A DNA stretch of 64,000 nt, taken from contig NC_088313.1 in assembly GCF_910592395.1 (NCBI RefSeq), forward strand, positions 13,966,437 to 14,030,436, read 5' to 3'. Position numbers and translations under genes: made by a program. Each line of letters opens with the position of its first letter. Position 1 is the stretch's first letter. The notes under the pieces were generated by a model. The model saw only the letters and a program-made list of their open reading frames with translations, searched no databases and was not told where the DNA came from. Source of the DNA: Lineus longissimus (taxonomy: Eukaryota > Nemertea > Pilidiophora > Heteronemertea > Lineidae). Shown here one piece after another: positions 10,800-19,624 of this stretch.

Positions 10800-12284
10800 A
10801 TGGCTGAAGGAGGTGAAGATTATGAAATGGATGATTACGATCATAATTACATTCATAATGTGGATGGTCTTCCTGATTGGAGAAATAATAGAATTTATCA
10901 AGATGAGGGCACAACATACAACACAGGTAATACAAATCTTACTACTGAAACTTCATTCACTAAAACTCCAGATAGAGCAAGAGGTATTGTCCCTGAATTG
11001 ATGGAAAAGGAGTTAAGTTACGATGAAGTAGAGGATAAACTTGCAAAAGCATTGGAAGAAACAAAATGGAAATATGACCCTAACAAATTGAGTAATCTTG
11101 CACCACGCATTAGTTACTCTGGAAACAAACTTTATTACGTTCCGAAAACAAATTATGAAGTTGATTTGATAAAAGGTAAATTTGAAAACGAAAATTTATT
11201 TGACTATCATGATAATGATGGATACATTAAAAAGATAATTCCTTTAACTAAGGGTGATGGAGACTTCTATGCTGAAAGAACATTAAAGAATAAGTTTGGT
11301 ACTAGATTTGCTGACATGATTAGAGATATGATTACACCTGATGAACCAGCACCTATGGAAGGACCTAGAATGGGACCTATGGAAGGCCAGGAATCAGTAA
11401 GTCAACCACAAACGGTATCAACTCAAACAGATATATTAATTAATGAGGTAAACAGTTCAAACCAACCAATAGATAAACTGATAGATTCTAATGATGATGA
11501 ACTTAAAACACTGGGTTTTACTGAATCTGCCTTGAGAGAACTTAGAGGGTTAAAACAGGCTGGTGATGATCTAGCTGCAGTAAAGAGGGATAAGGACATG
11601 CAAATAGAGGAATTAGAAAATAAACTTCGTAATTTAACAAGAGATTATTTAGAGTCTGTAGAAGAAGATTCTGAAGATATGGGGGAGTTGAAAAAGCAAA
11701 TAGATGAACTAAATGACAAATTGCATGAGGAAATGTCAAAGGTATGGAGGTTAGACAATGACAGGGAGTCACAAACTAGAAGAATTAAACGTTTAATTGT
11801 TGATGTTCTAAAGAAACCAGATTCAACTATTCCTCTAAAGGACAGAATAAAGTTACTTTTTCAGACGTATGGTGTAACCATTAGCGCCATAATAACAGCT
11901 GTTGTAATGACATTTACAACTCTAGGTCTCAGTATCAGTAGTGCTTTAAGTGGTGCCACTAAATCTGTAAAACCAACTCCAGGACCAGACCCAACTCCAG
12001 GACCTACACCAGAACCTGGACCAGGACCAAAACCATCAATACTAGATAAAGTAAAAGAAGGTCTTAAGAAGTTTGCTGAATGGCTAAAAGAACTGGCCAA
12101 GAAATCAGCTGTGGCTTTACCTGGAATAATAGGGTCTTTAGTTTCATTTCTCCTGAAAACAATTGGTGCAGTTGTTGGCTTTCTAGCTGAACATCTGATC
12201 ATAGCAGTTATTGCTATTGTGAGCTCCATAATCTATGGTTTAATTGGGGGTGTTAAAGCCTTAAAATCACGTAAAAGGTCTTAG
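10800..12284 (+). CDS. Polinton coiled-coil and multi-helix membrane protein
   Basis: 494 residues. The N-terminal third is acidic and polar. A coiled coil covers about residues 250-330 (heptad-like ELENKLRNL..ELKKQIDELNDKL). A hydrophobic segment follows (about 357-385), then a Pro/Gly linker with repeated PTPGP/PEPGP units (about 395-415). The C-terminal part (KKSAVALPGIIGSLVSFLL onward) has two hydrophobic helices and a basic tail. The LAKKSA-ALPGIIGS-LLKT region is one I recognise from other Polinton proteins, where function is unknown. A structural or membrane role in the particle is plausible. The short frame at 10813-11001 is a shadow of this gene. Confidence 0.75.
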   Translation: MAEGGEDYEMDDYDHNYIHNVDGLPDWRNNRIYQDEGTTYNTGNTNLTTETSFTKTPDRARGIVPELMEKELSYDEVEDKLAKALEETKWKYDPNKLSNLAPRISYSGNKLYYVPKTNYEVDLIKGKFENENLFDYHDNDGYIKKIIPLTKGDGDFYAERTLKNKFGTRFADMIRDMITPDEPAPMEGPRMGPMEGQESVSQPQTVSTQTDILINEVNSSNQPIDKLIDSNDDELKTLGFTESALRELRGLKQAGDDLAAVKRDKDMQIEELENKLRNLTRDYLESVEEDSEDMGELKKQIDELNDKLHEEMSKVWRLDNDRESQTRRIKRLIVDVLKKPDSTIPLKDRIKLLFQTYGVTISAIITAVVMTFTTLGLSISSALSGATKSVKPTPGPDPTPGPTPEPGPGPKPSILDKVKEGLKKFAEWLKELAKKSAVALPGIIGSLVSFLLKTIGAVVGFLAEHLIIAVIAIVSSIIYGLIGGVKALKSRKRS

Positions 12285-12361
12285 GTGACCTTCTATCAAA
12301 AAACAATGTTTAAAAAAATAATTATCATGTAAATCTTAAAGGATACATTCGTCCTAGGGTC

Positions 12362-13387
12362 ATGGATAGAAATTTCAGTGAAGAAAATGACAGCAAGAAT
12401 TATGACAGTGGGAAATTTGATAAGCCTACTGAGACACACAAAGTAGTCCTACCAAGAATGAAAGAATATGACGTCAGTACCAACACTAATGCCCAATTCT
12501 GCCGTAATTGCAAACGTTGGACACTTTTTGAGTATCAACAAAAATTAAATTTAGCCAGGAACGCAGCTAAAACTGTGAAGTATCAATTCTGCATTGTTTG
12601 TAATGCAACCAGTTATGATGATGATTTTAAGACTCTTGAGATCAATATTGACAACAAGATTCGCTATTTTGACATTATTCTTAGAAAGCTTGGATGGAGA
12701 CGTTTGTCTGAATCGGTTCTCAAATATTTAAAGGACTTTGTGGAAGTGCATTTACAGTGCTACTTTTCAAGTCCCAGAAAATGTCTTAGTAAGCAGAGAT
12801 ATGAAAGTACAGTCCACTTAGCTTTAAAAATGGGTATTAACACTCTCCCCTCTAAGTTACGGGAAAAGGGGTTACATGGCGAGGCCATACTTGTTGCATT
12901 TCACTGTGGGGAATATGACTGGTTTCTTGCCATTGAATTTATCAACAGGGCTATTGGTAAACCCCAATTAACAGATGAGAATATCACTGACCTTAGACTA
13001 GTGTACTATGCTTTCCTTAGATTTCTGCATTACTGTGGTGTGAAGGTCACAATTAACTACAAGGTATTTTTTCACCAAGCCTTTAAAACGATGAAAATTG
13101 ATTATGTAATATTTAGTCCTTTTTTAACCAACAAGGAGCGAGGTAATGATTTGGAGAGATTATGGTATGATTTCACTCAAAGTATTTTCTTCCAGAATTA
13201 CAAGGTTGAGAAGGAATATGACCAGGATATTGGCAAGCAGTTTGACGTTTTATTGAGTGCTAGTGCAGGTCGAGACATTAACTGCATCAGTAGTATTAAG
13301 TTAGCACCAGCCGGACTTTGTCCTGAGAGCATAGCTCGAGCTAGTGTTAAGTGCAATAAACTTGTGAAAACAGCATTTTGCACTTAA
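12362..13387 (+). CDS. Polinton zinc-ribbon-like protein, unknown function
   Basis: 341 residues. Two CxxC pairs (CRNCKRW near residue 47 and CIVCNAT near 80) look like a zinc ribbon. The middle is helical and cysteine-containing with no family I know. Near the C-terminus (about residues 318-326) the peptide GLCPESIAR is encoded by a double-hairpin repeat (13311-13340). On both sides lie similar peptides, SSIKLA and ASVKCNK, which match an imperfect 11-bp direct repeat, so the C-terminus looks extended by an insertion. The gene sits 77 bp after the previous gene and 23 bp before the next, all plus strand. Confidence 0.65.
   Translation: MDRNFSEENDSKNYDSGKFDKPTETHKVVLPRMKEYDVSTNTNAQFCRNCKRWTLFEYQQKLNLARNAAKTVKYQFCIVCNATSYDDDFKTLEINIDNKIRYFDIILRKLGWRRLSESVLKYLKDFVEVHLQCYFSSPRKCLSKQRYESTVHLALKMGINTLPSKLREKGLHGEAILVAFHCGEYDWFLAIEFINRAIGKPQLTDENITDLRLVYYAFLRFLHYCGVKVTINYKVFFHQAFKTMKIDYVIFSPFLTNKERGNDLERLWYDFTQSIFFQNYKVEKEYDQDIGKQFDVLLSASAGRDINCISSIKLAPAGLCPESIARASVKCNKLVKTAFCT
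13311..13340 (+). repeat. Double-hairpin repeat 1, in frame in the zinc-ribbon gene
   Basis: Hairpin A GGACTTTGTCC is at 13313-13323, spacer TGA, hairpin B GAGCATAGCTC at 13327-13337. It is flanked by TAGTATTAAGT (13291-13301) and TAGTGTTAAGT (13342-13352), 10 of 11 identical and 51 bp apart, a multiple of three. Confidence 0.9.
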
Positions 13388-13410
13388 CACTCATGTTTCT
13401 ATTATTTTAA

Positions 13411-14223
13411 ATGAACAGTCAGCAAATGAATAGTCAGACATCATCTGTAATTGAACAACAAATGAAATACATTGGTGTTATCAATCAAAACCAAGTCGGA
13501 CTTCGTCCTGAGAGCATAGCTCGAGTCGGGGCTTCTAACCAACAGAACACTGGTAGTTACCAACAGAACAGTACTAACTTTCAACAGAACTGCACTACAA
13601 ATCAACAAGTTTCAAACAAGCAGTTGAATAGTTCAAATTTAGTTACTCCTAGTCAAGGAATAGTCAATTCCAGTTACCAACTAGGATCAACTAGCAATCA
13701 ACAAGGTTCAAGTAGCAATCAACAAAATTTGAACTATTTGACTGATAGTGGCCTTAAAGCCAAACAAGACTTAGAAATTTTAGTTGCAACTGGGAAAAGC
13801 AAGTATTTACTTAATAAACAACTAACTTTAAATGACTTAGATAATATGACAGAAAAGGAACTCTTAAAACACCACAGAATCTACCAGACAAAGATGGTTG
13901 CCAGACTTAATGATTCTTTGGGTAAGACAGTACTTAAAGCTTACACTAAATTATCAAGGTGGTTATTACCAATAGATGACGAGGATAATCTTTACCATGA
14001 CCTCAGAAATGATTACATCGTTACCAATGAACTTGACAAATGGCTTGGATGGGTTAGTATCAAAATGGGAGCATTGACGGCACTTGCTTCAACAACACTT
14101 ATTACTTTAGGCCATTGTCATGAGGAATCATCAATGAATACATCGGGTATGACTGTCTCTGAATGTGACAAACCAATAGATGAAAGTCTAGATATCACAG
14201 GTAGTGATGATAAAGAAGACTAA
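13411..14223 (+). CDS. Asn/Gln-rich Polinton protein with membrane segment
   Basis: 270 residues. Residues 1-110 are dominated by Asn, Gln and Ser (NQQ-type repeats), likely disordered. Residues 115-215 look folded and helical. A hydrophobic segment (IKMGALTALASTTLITLG) lies at about 222-239, followed by an acidic tail. The peptide GLRPESIAR near residue 30 is encoded by a double-hairpin repeat. I do not recognise the family. The start follows TTTTAAATG, the usual AT-rich start context of this element. The Asn/Gln tract resembles low-complexity expansion rather than a domain. Confidence 0.65.
   Translation: MNSQQMNSQTSSVIEQQMKYIGVINQNQVGLRPESIARVGASNQQNTGSYQQNSTNFQQNCTTNQQVSNKQLNSSNLVTPSQGIVNSSYQLGSTSNQQGSSSNQQNLNYLTDSGLKAKQDLEILVATGKSKYLLNKQLTLNDLDNMTEKELLKHHRIYQTKMVARLNDSLGKTVLKAYTKLSRWLLPIDDEDNLYHDLRNDYIVTNELDKWLGWVSIKMGALTALASTTLITLGHCHEESSMNTSGMTVSECDKPIDESLDITGSDDKED
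13495..13527 (+). repeat. Double-hairpin repeat 2, in frame in the Asn/Gln-rich gene
   Basis: Hairpin A GGACTTCGTCC at 13498-13508, spacer TGA, hairpin B GAGCATAGCTC at 13512-13522, then GAGTC. AACCAA occurs on both sides (13489-13494, 13537-13542), 48 bp apart, but the local sequence is low complexity, so this flank is weak evidence. Confidence 0.9.
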
Positions 14224-14228
14224 ATTAA

Positions 14229-14259
14229 CCTGGTCATGAGATCATAGTTCGAATTTATT
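14229..14259 (+). repeat. Decayed double-hairpin repeat 3, intergenic
   Basis: The stretch ATGAGATCATAGTTCGAAT matches 15 of 19 bases of the second half of the repeat (CTGAGAGCATAGCTCGAGT). One stem pair is broken (T opposite T) and hairpin A is not intact. It lies 6 bp after the stop of the preceding gene. Confidence 0.45.
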
Positions 14260-14271
14260 CGGCCAAGATAA

Positions 14272-14728
14272 ATGGAACTTGAAACTGTAACTGATACTAC
14301 TAAAGTTTCAGTGTCTAAGAAACCTCGACCAGAGAAACAATTAGCATGGTCTAGAGAACTGGGTAGAGGATCTCAGGAATTTAAGAGGATAAAAAAGGAT
14401 CAGACGACATTTAAAGTACAGTACTCCTCCCCAAACAAGAGTTGTGGAAAAGGAGGAAGAAGAAGTAGAGGAAGAAGAACCACAATCTCAAAATACTGAT
14501 GTATCACTGCGTGAATCTACCAGTAATACCTATGTCTATGTAGGTTTAGGTGCAATTATTTTAGCAACATTTATCATGTTTAAGAAACTTCCTAAAAAAG
14601 TAAGTAAAGAGCAGCGATCAGGCTTGAATGAAGCAGTCATGATGGGATCACTCAGGAAGGGGTCAATTAGCCCTCTTGCTAAACCTGTAGTTAAAGAGAA
14701 GAAATGTACTATTCCTTTAATGGAATGA
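14272..14728 (+). pseudogene. Small basic/acidic membrane ORF, frameshifted
   Basis: Two overlapping frames form one likely gene. Frame one (14272-14499) starts ATG after an AT-rich leader and carries a Lys/Arg-rich N-terminus (QLAWSRELGRGSQEFKRIKK). A +1 frame opens in the CCCC-containing region around 14427-14436 and gives an acidic stretch, then a transmembrane helix (YVYVGLGAIILATFIMFKK) and a basic tail, ending at 14728. Neither frame makes sense alone: the second has only a GTG at 14444. Small ORFs with a basic region plus one membrane helix are common in Polintons; function unknown. A single-base indel is the likely cause; programmed frameshifting is possible but unsupported. The end overlaps the convergent gene by 20 bp. 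Confidence 0.65.
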
Positions 14729-15680
14729 TCTCATCAGGTGGTCCGAGGTGCTTGTCTTCACCACAAGAGTTTAACTCTATTCGGACTTTGTCCTGAGAGC
14801 ATAGCTCGATTCTTAACTCTAAAGAAACCTCTGTTCCTCTGAAATTAACTAGCTTACCATTCTCATCAGTGATTTCGAATTTTATGTGATTAGTACACTT
14901 ATTTATCGTTTTCTTACAATTCGGTTCGTATCGCTGCATTTTTATTTGGTCACCATCTTCTACAGGTATGATGCAGAAAATGTTAGATGGTTTATTGTTG
15001 TAGAGGGTCTTAGCTTTGTCAACCAAATTAGCTTGCAGGAATAGATATTTTCTGTAAAAGTTGAGTGGTCTTATGGAGTAGTATTTTCCTTTCTTGGTGA
15101 ATTCAGTTTGTTTAAAGCCGAACCATTCATTTACCACAAAGGCAATGTGTGTGGAGAATGTTTTGCCAGCTGGTGTATCATTTACAATAGCATAAAATCT
15201 GTTATCAAAGTAAAAGTATTTGTCCTCTGTAAGTTCAAGGGTTATGTAATTATTGTTATCACAGTAAATTTTCACATAGTTTATTCCATTTTCTTTTATG
15301 TATGTTTGCCATTCCTCACAAAACTCACTTAAACTAAAATGTCGAGAGTATGGCAATGTAGATTGTCTGTTTTTTATTATTGTTCTAATAGAGGGGTGAA
15401 CTAAAAAATTCTTACAAAATTCATCTGGCGTCGCATCGGGTGTATGGTTAATGACTTCAAGGCACTGTTCTATTATGGTTGCATTCAGTTTTTTATTAAG
15501 TTTAAACTCTTCGTAAAGAAACATGAATACTTGGGCACTCGCTGGCAGGTTATCGCTTGACCACCATGAATTGTAAAAGGTTATCAATTTCAAAGTAATG
15601 GATTTTATGTCTAATTGGTCTGTTAAGTAGTACTCAAATTTGGCTTCATTACATTCTTGTTCACTGATTATGAAGTCCAT
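14709..15680 (-). CDS. Polinton protein with penton-like C-terminal signature
   Basis: 323 residues, minus strand. The N-terminal two thirds are of unknown fold. The C-terminal part (about 270-300: HIKFEITDENGKLVNFRGTE) resembles the closing strands of the minor capsid protein at 23801-24547 (LNIRLTDEKGDIIDLNGHD). Such a DENG-x-DF-G signature is typical of Polinton penton-like jelly rolls. It may be a second vertex, spike or fibre-type virion protein; this is inference. The C-terminus contains a double-hairpin repeat flanked by TTAACTCTA repeats, seen in the protein as RIEL twice (RIELCSQDKVRIEL). It is convergent with the small membrane ORF and divergent from the zinc-finger gene at 15704. 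Confidence 0.65.
   Translation of the reverse strand: MDFIISEQECNEAKFEYYLTDQLDIKSITLKLITFYNSWWSSDNLPASAQVFMFLYEEFKLNKKLNATIIEQCLEVINHTPDATPDEFCKNFLVHPSIRTIIKNRQSTLPYSRHFSLSEFCEEWQTYIKENGINYVKIYCDNNNYITLELTEDKYFYFDNRFYAIVNDTPAGKTFSTHIAFVVNEWFGFKQTEFTKKGKYYSIRPLNFYRKYLFLQANLVDKAKTLYNNKPSNIFCIIPVEDGDQIKMQRYEPNCKKTINKCTNHIKFEITDENGKLVNFRGTEVSLELRIELCSQDKVRIELNSCGEDKHLGPPDEIIPLKE
14781..14809 (+). repeat. Double-hairpin repeat 4, in frame in the penton-like gene
   Basis: Hairpin A GGACTTTGTCC at 14783-14793, TGA, hairpin B GAGCATAGCTC at 14797-14807. A perfect 9-bp direct repeat TTAACTCTA brackets it (14771-14779 and 14813-14821), 42 bp apart. Relative to the gene it is read on the opposite strand, in a frame without stops. 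Confidence 0.92.
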
Positions 15681-15703
15681 TTCTATTTAATTCAAGAGAT
15701 TCA

Positions 15704-16315
15704 TTGAATTTAATAAATTTTAGTCTAATGAATAAAATGACTGATAAGAATCAGAAAATACTTTGCACTACATGTGACAAGTACATATCATACAATAATA
15801 TGGCCATTCACAGGAGAACCAAAGGTCACCTGACCAAATTAAATCCGGATTATGTCCCTATTGCTCAACCACGAGCCCCATCACTGATCACTAAAAGTAT
15901 GGATAAGAAACTTGCATTTGAGGAAAATGAGCTAGATGGCATAAAGAAAGTGAGTGGAGTAGAAATAGTAAAACAATTTGGCAAGCCTGTAGTCACCATT
16001 AGTTTGAAGATTGACAGAGAAGCTAAACAAGTGTATGAATACAGAGAGAAATTAGAGGAGGTATTATTTCAACTCAATGATTACCATCACAAAATAAGCA
16101 TATCAGTATTTGCTCAGTTTGATCGTCAAGGTGAAAGTGTAACCCGGACTACGTCCAGAGAGCATAGCTCGACACACCCCATACAGTCTCCAATGGAAAG
16201 CATAATTTCAAGGAACCAGGCAATTTATGCCATAACCAATCAGTTAAACTACATTAAGACACAGCTTGAGGAAAGTTACTTTCAAGGGTCTGGACTTACA
16301 CTGAACAAAATATAG
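15704..16315 (+). CDS. U1-type zinc-finger protein upstream of polymerase
   Basis: 203 residues. A CxxC-x12-H-x5-H finger (CTTCDKYISYNNMAIHRRTKGH) occupies about residues 21-44, like U1/matrin-type C2H2 fingers that bind RNA or DNA. The C-terminal two thirds are helical with no family I know. Several early Met codons (15704, 15728, 15737) are possible starts. The gene lies 9 bp before the polymerase on the same strand, so a role with the polymerase (for example nucleic acid or terminal-protein handling) is possible but unproven. A double-hairpin repeat adds TSREHSS near residue 150. Confidence 0.65.
   Translation: MNLINFSLMNKMTDKNQKILCTTCDKYISYNNMAIHRRTKGHLTKLNPDYVPIAQPRAPSLITKSMDKKLAFEENELDGIKKVSGVEIVKQFGKPVVTISLKIDREAKQVYEYREKLEEVLFQLNDYHHKISISVFAQFDRQGESVTRTTSREHSSTHPIQSPMESIISRNQAIYAITNQLNYIKTQLEESYFQGSGLTLNKI
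16143..16174 (+). repeat. Double-hairpin repeat 5, in frame in the zinc-finger gene
   Basis: Hairpin A GGACTACGTCC at 16146-16156, spacer AGA instead of TGA, hairpin B GAGCATAGCTC at 16160-16170. It is read in the frame in which a TGA spacer would be a stop. Flanks GAAAGTGTA (16133) and GAAAGCATA (16196) are only weak candidates for a duplication. Confidence 0.88.
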
Positions 16316-16508
16316 TCTTGTAACATGACCATCTGTTCTTACAAGAGGTGTAAAGGTGGTCATTACACTAAATTACCATTTAAAACAAAAGCTGTAATCA
16401 ATGTGGAGTCGAATGACAATAAATGTTTTCTCTGGTCTTTATTGGCCGCTAGATATCTAAAAGAAAATCCTGAGAGTACATTCAATATCACTACTGATAT
16501 GCTAGAAA

Positions 16509-16533
16509 TGACTTCGTCACGAGAACAGAGTTC
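16509..16533 (+). repeat. Double-hairpin repeat 6, in frame near the polymerase N-terminus
   Basis: Variant with both stems changed in pairs: TGAC-TTC-GTCA (16509-16519), spacer CGA, GAAC-AGA-GTTC (16523-16533). A perfect 11-bp direct repeat ACTACTGATAT brackets it (16490-16500 and 16538-16548), 48 bp apart; in the protein this gives TTD twice. It is the best case for a target duplication. Confidence 0.9.
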
Positions 16534-17022
16534 GAAAACTACTGATATCAAAATAGACTCATTTACTGTATGTATTCAAAAGGATATCCCTAAGATAGAG
16601 AGTGATAATAATCTCAAAATTAATGTGTTCAAGTTAGAGAACGAATGGGCTAAAAGCATTTATGCCGCAAAACTAGAACCTCTCTACCTGTCCAAGAATT
16701 ATGACGATGATGATGTCATTGATCTGCTCTTTTTCAAGGACCATTTCATGTACATAAGAGACATCAATCTTTTCTTCAGGTCACTCGCTCATAGAGTGTA
16801 TCTTTGCAGGAGATGCATGAATTACTTTTACAGGAAGTCTACACTAGACAATCATAAAAAGAAATGTGGAGAACACGATTACTGTAAGATCAGTCTGCCT
16901 CCACCTAACAGTAAATGGTCACAGCTTAAATTTGAAAAACACTCATTTAAAAATAGAGTTCCCTTTGTAATCTATGCTGATTTCGAAGCGATAAGCACAA
17001 CAGTCAATGATAACACAACTCA

Positions 17023-17049
17023 GAGCAGAGCTCGAGTCGGACTTCGTCC
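17023..17049 (+). repeat. Double-hairpin repeat 7, permuted, after Exo I of the polymerase
   Basis: Order is reversed without strand inversion: hairpin B GAGCAGAGCTC (17023-17033), GAGTC, then hairpin A GGACTTCGTCC (17039-17049). GATAACAC (17009-17016) and GATACCAC (17057-17064) flank it, 7 of 8 identical and 48 bp apart. The insertion lies about 15 residues after the Exo I motif, in a spot that tolerates extra residues. Confidence 0.88.
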
Positions 17050-19420
17050 TAAGACAGATACCACTGTTACCACTAAAAAACTATTCAAACAACATGCATC
17101 AGCTGTTGGTGTTTATGTTCACTCAGACTACCCACAACTTTACAGTAGCCAGTATGTGTCTCACAGGGGTGCTGATGTTGTAGATGTGTTCTGTAACTGG
17201 TTAATCAGGCTGGAAGAACAATTCTCTAATTTATTGAACTGTAACTTTCCTCTAACAATGACAGATGAGTCCGACTGGCAGAGATATCAATTAGAAACAC
17301 AATGTTATTACTGTAATCAACCTTTAGGATATGACAAGGTCAAGGATCACGATCACTACAGTGGTAGATATCGAGGTGCTGCTCACAGCTCATGCAATTT
17401 GAATGAAAATAAAGCCATGTTCGTTCCAGTATTTTTTCACAATCTTAGTAATTATGATTCACACCTGTTTATCAAAGACTTAATGACTAAACTACCGAAG
17501 TACAAGAAACTGAAATTACTTGCCAAAACAGCAGAGGAATACATCTCATTTCAGTTCGGTTGTTTCAGGTTTTTGGACTCGTACAGATTCATGCAGTCCA
17601 GTTTAGACAACATAACCAAATCAATGCTGGATGATGACTTTAAAATTACGAGACAGAAGTTCCCAAATACCATTGATTTTAAACTATTGAGGAAGAAGGG
17701 TTCAGTACCTTACTCTTTTTACACATCACATGAAAGCTACAATGTCACTTACCTAGAAAAGTCTATGTTTTTTGACGAATTGAAAAATGAAATGGCACCT
17801 GATTCTGCCTATGATGAGGCTAAGGTAATATGGGATCATTTCAAGATCAGGAATCACGGTGAGTTCATTGACCTCTACCTCAAAACTGATGTGATCCTTT
17901 TAGCTGATTTATTTGAGAAATTCAGGGATGTCAATTTGACCTATTTTCAGATAGATCCATGTCACTGTTACTCGGCACCAGGCCTAACCTGGCAAGCTGG
18001 TTTGAAGTACACAGGAATAAACCTAGAACTACTGACTGATACCAACATCTTACTTACTTTTGAGAAAGCAATACGAGGTGGAATTTCGGGTGTTATGGGA
18101 ACTAGACATGTCAAGGCAGATGAACACCACAAACTACTCTACGTAGACGCAAACAATCTTTACGGATGGTCCATGATGGAACCTCAACCCTATGGTAGTT
18201 TTGAAATGATAGATATTGATCCACTTAACATGAATGTTATCAGTAAAGAGCAGATTATGGCAATTCCAAGTGATAGTGAAGTAGGCTACTTCTTAGAGGT
18301 TGATTTGGAGTATCCAGGAAATATTAAATTTAAGTCAAGGAACTTTCCATTCTGTCCCGAATCTCTCTTTATTGAAGATGATGAATTAAGTCCTTACCAG
18401 AGAGAGTTACTGGGCGATGATAAAAGATCAAATGTAGAGAAACTAATACTAACACAAAAGGATAAAACTAATTACATAGTGCATTACAGAATGCTACAAT
18501 TTTACCTCAAGCACGGAATGGTACTAAAAAGGGTTCATTCGGTGATATGTTTTAAACAATCAAAGTGGTTAGCACCATACACTGATTTTAATACTAAAAG
18601 ACGTATGGATTCTAAGACTGATTTTGAGAAAGACTATTTCAAGCTCATGAATAATGCTTTCTACGGAAAGACTTGTGAGAATGTAAGGAACAGGGTGGAA
18701 ATAGAATTGGTAACGGACGGGGAGAGAGCCAGGAGTGTAATGGCCAATCCCAGGTTTTCATCGATATGCGTATTTGACGAACAGAATGCTGCTATTAGCA
18801 TGAGGAAAACATCAATGAAATTCAACAAACCAATCTACATAGGAGCTTCAGTACTTGAATTGTCTAAATTATTAATGTATGAATTCTATTATGAAGTTCT
18901 TCAACCGTACTACTGTATCTAGATACAGATTCCTTTGTACTTAACATTAATACTGATGACTTAACTAAAGACTTAAAGGAGTTGAAACACTATTTTGACT
19001 TCAGTAATTATCCAAAAGATCATCCACTCTATGACACCAGTAAGAAGAAGGTGCCAGGTTATTTCAAGGATGAGTTAGGAGGAGTCGAGATGACTGAATT
19101 CATTGCCCTGAGAAGTAAGATGTATGCTTACAGGACAAAAGATTACGATTCTAAGAAATTAAAGGGTATTGCCAAGAATGTAGTAAAGAGAGATATCTCA
19201 TTTGATGACTATGTTGATTGTCTTGAAAAGAGTATGTCATTTTACCACAAGATGAGACACTTAAGATCAGATAAACACCAAATCTATTTGGAAGAAGTTA
19301 ACAAAAAAAGCCTCAGTCCTTTTGATGATAAGAGGTTCATACTTGAAGATGGAATAAGAAGGTTACCATTTGGAATGTATTATGAAGGCTACATAGATTA
19401 CAGTGATTCAAACTTCGCTT

Positions 19421-19454
19421 GAGTCGGACTTTGTCCTGAGAGCATAGCTCGAGT
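19421..19454 (+). repeat. Double-hairpin repeat 8, at the end of the polymerase gene
   Basis: GAGTC, hairpin A GGACTTTGTCC (19426-19436), TGA, hairpin B GAGCATAGCTC (19440-19450), GAGT. The polymerase stop codon TGA at 19420-19422 shares its last two bases with the repeat's leading GAGTC, so the insertion may have created the present stop. Confidence 0.9.
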
Positions 19455-19624
19455 GCAAAATCTTTATTAAACTAATGAATATGGTGGCGCTGATGGTAGT
19501 GGCACTGGCGGAAATTCACCCCTAACACCGAAGTCATGGTGGTAGTGATAGTGATACACCACATTAGGATTAGGACTATTTAGTCGGACTTTGTCCTGAG
19601 AGCATAGCTCGAGTCCTGTTTGAT
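19455..19624. other. Gap between polymerase and minus-strand gene cluster
   Basis: Short noncoding stretch with GGTGGY-rich text (19480-19565) and one double-hairpin repeat at 19583. No gene is seen. Both neighbouring genes end here (convergent), so this is where their 3' ends should lie. Confidence 0.6.
19583..19615 (+). repeat. Double-hairpin repeat 9, intergenic
   Basis: Hairpin A GGACTTTGTCC at 19586-19596, TGA, hairpin B GAGCATAGCTC at 19600-19610, then GAGTC. ATTTAGT (19578-19584) and ATTTACT (19623-19629) flank it, 6 of 7 identical and 45 bp apart. Confidence 0.9.

Larger units (their letters stand above)
16325..19422 (+). pseudogene. POLB: Protein-primed family B DNA polymerase, frameshifted before motif C
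   Basis: The first frame (16325-18922, 865 residues) has a C2H2-like finger (CRRCMNYF..HKKKCGEH, about 162-184) and 3'-5' exonuclease motifs: Exo I YADFEAI (about 217), Exo II FHNLSNYDSHL (about 369) and Exo III YLKTDVILLADLF (about 518). A CYYC..KDHDH..GRYRGAAHSSCN zinc/endonuclease VII-like module lies at about 330-360. Polymerase motif A is DANNLYGWSM (about 608) and motif B NNAFYGKTCEN (about 775). The frame stops at 18920. Motif C (YLDTDSF) follows at once in the -1 frame, which continues to 19422 and holds the usual C-terminal part. One or a few missing or added bases just upstream of 18911 explain this. The catalytic Asp pair is therefore not in frame, so the enzyme is probably dead unless the frame is recoded. 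Two double-hairpin repeats lie inside (16509, 17023) and a third touches the end. Confidence 0.9.

Noticed and set aside
14444-14728. Separate ORF starting at a GTG
   Set aside because: GTG starts are unlikely in this eukaryotic setting and the frame continues upstream; it is better read as the second half of a frameshifted gene.
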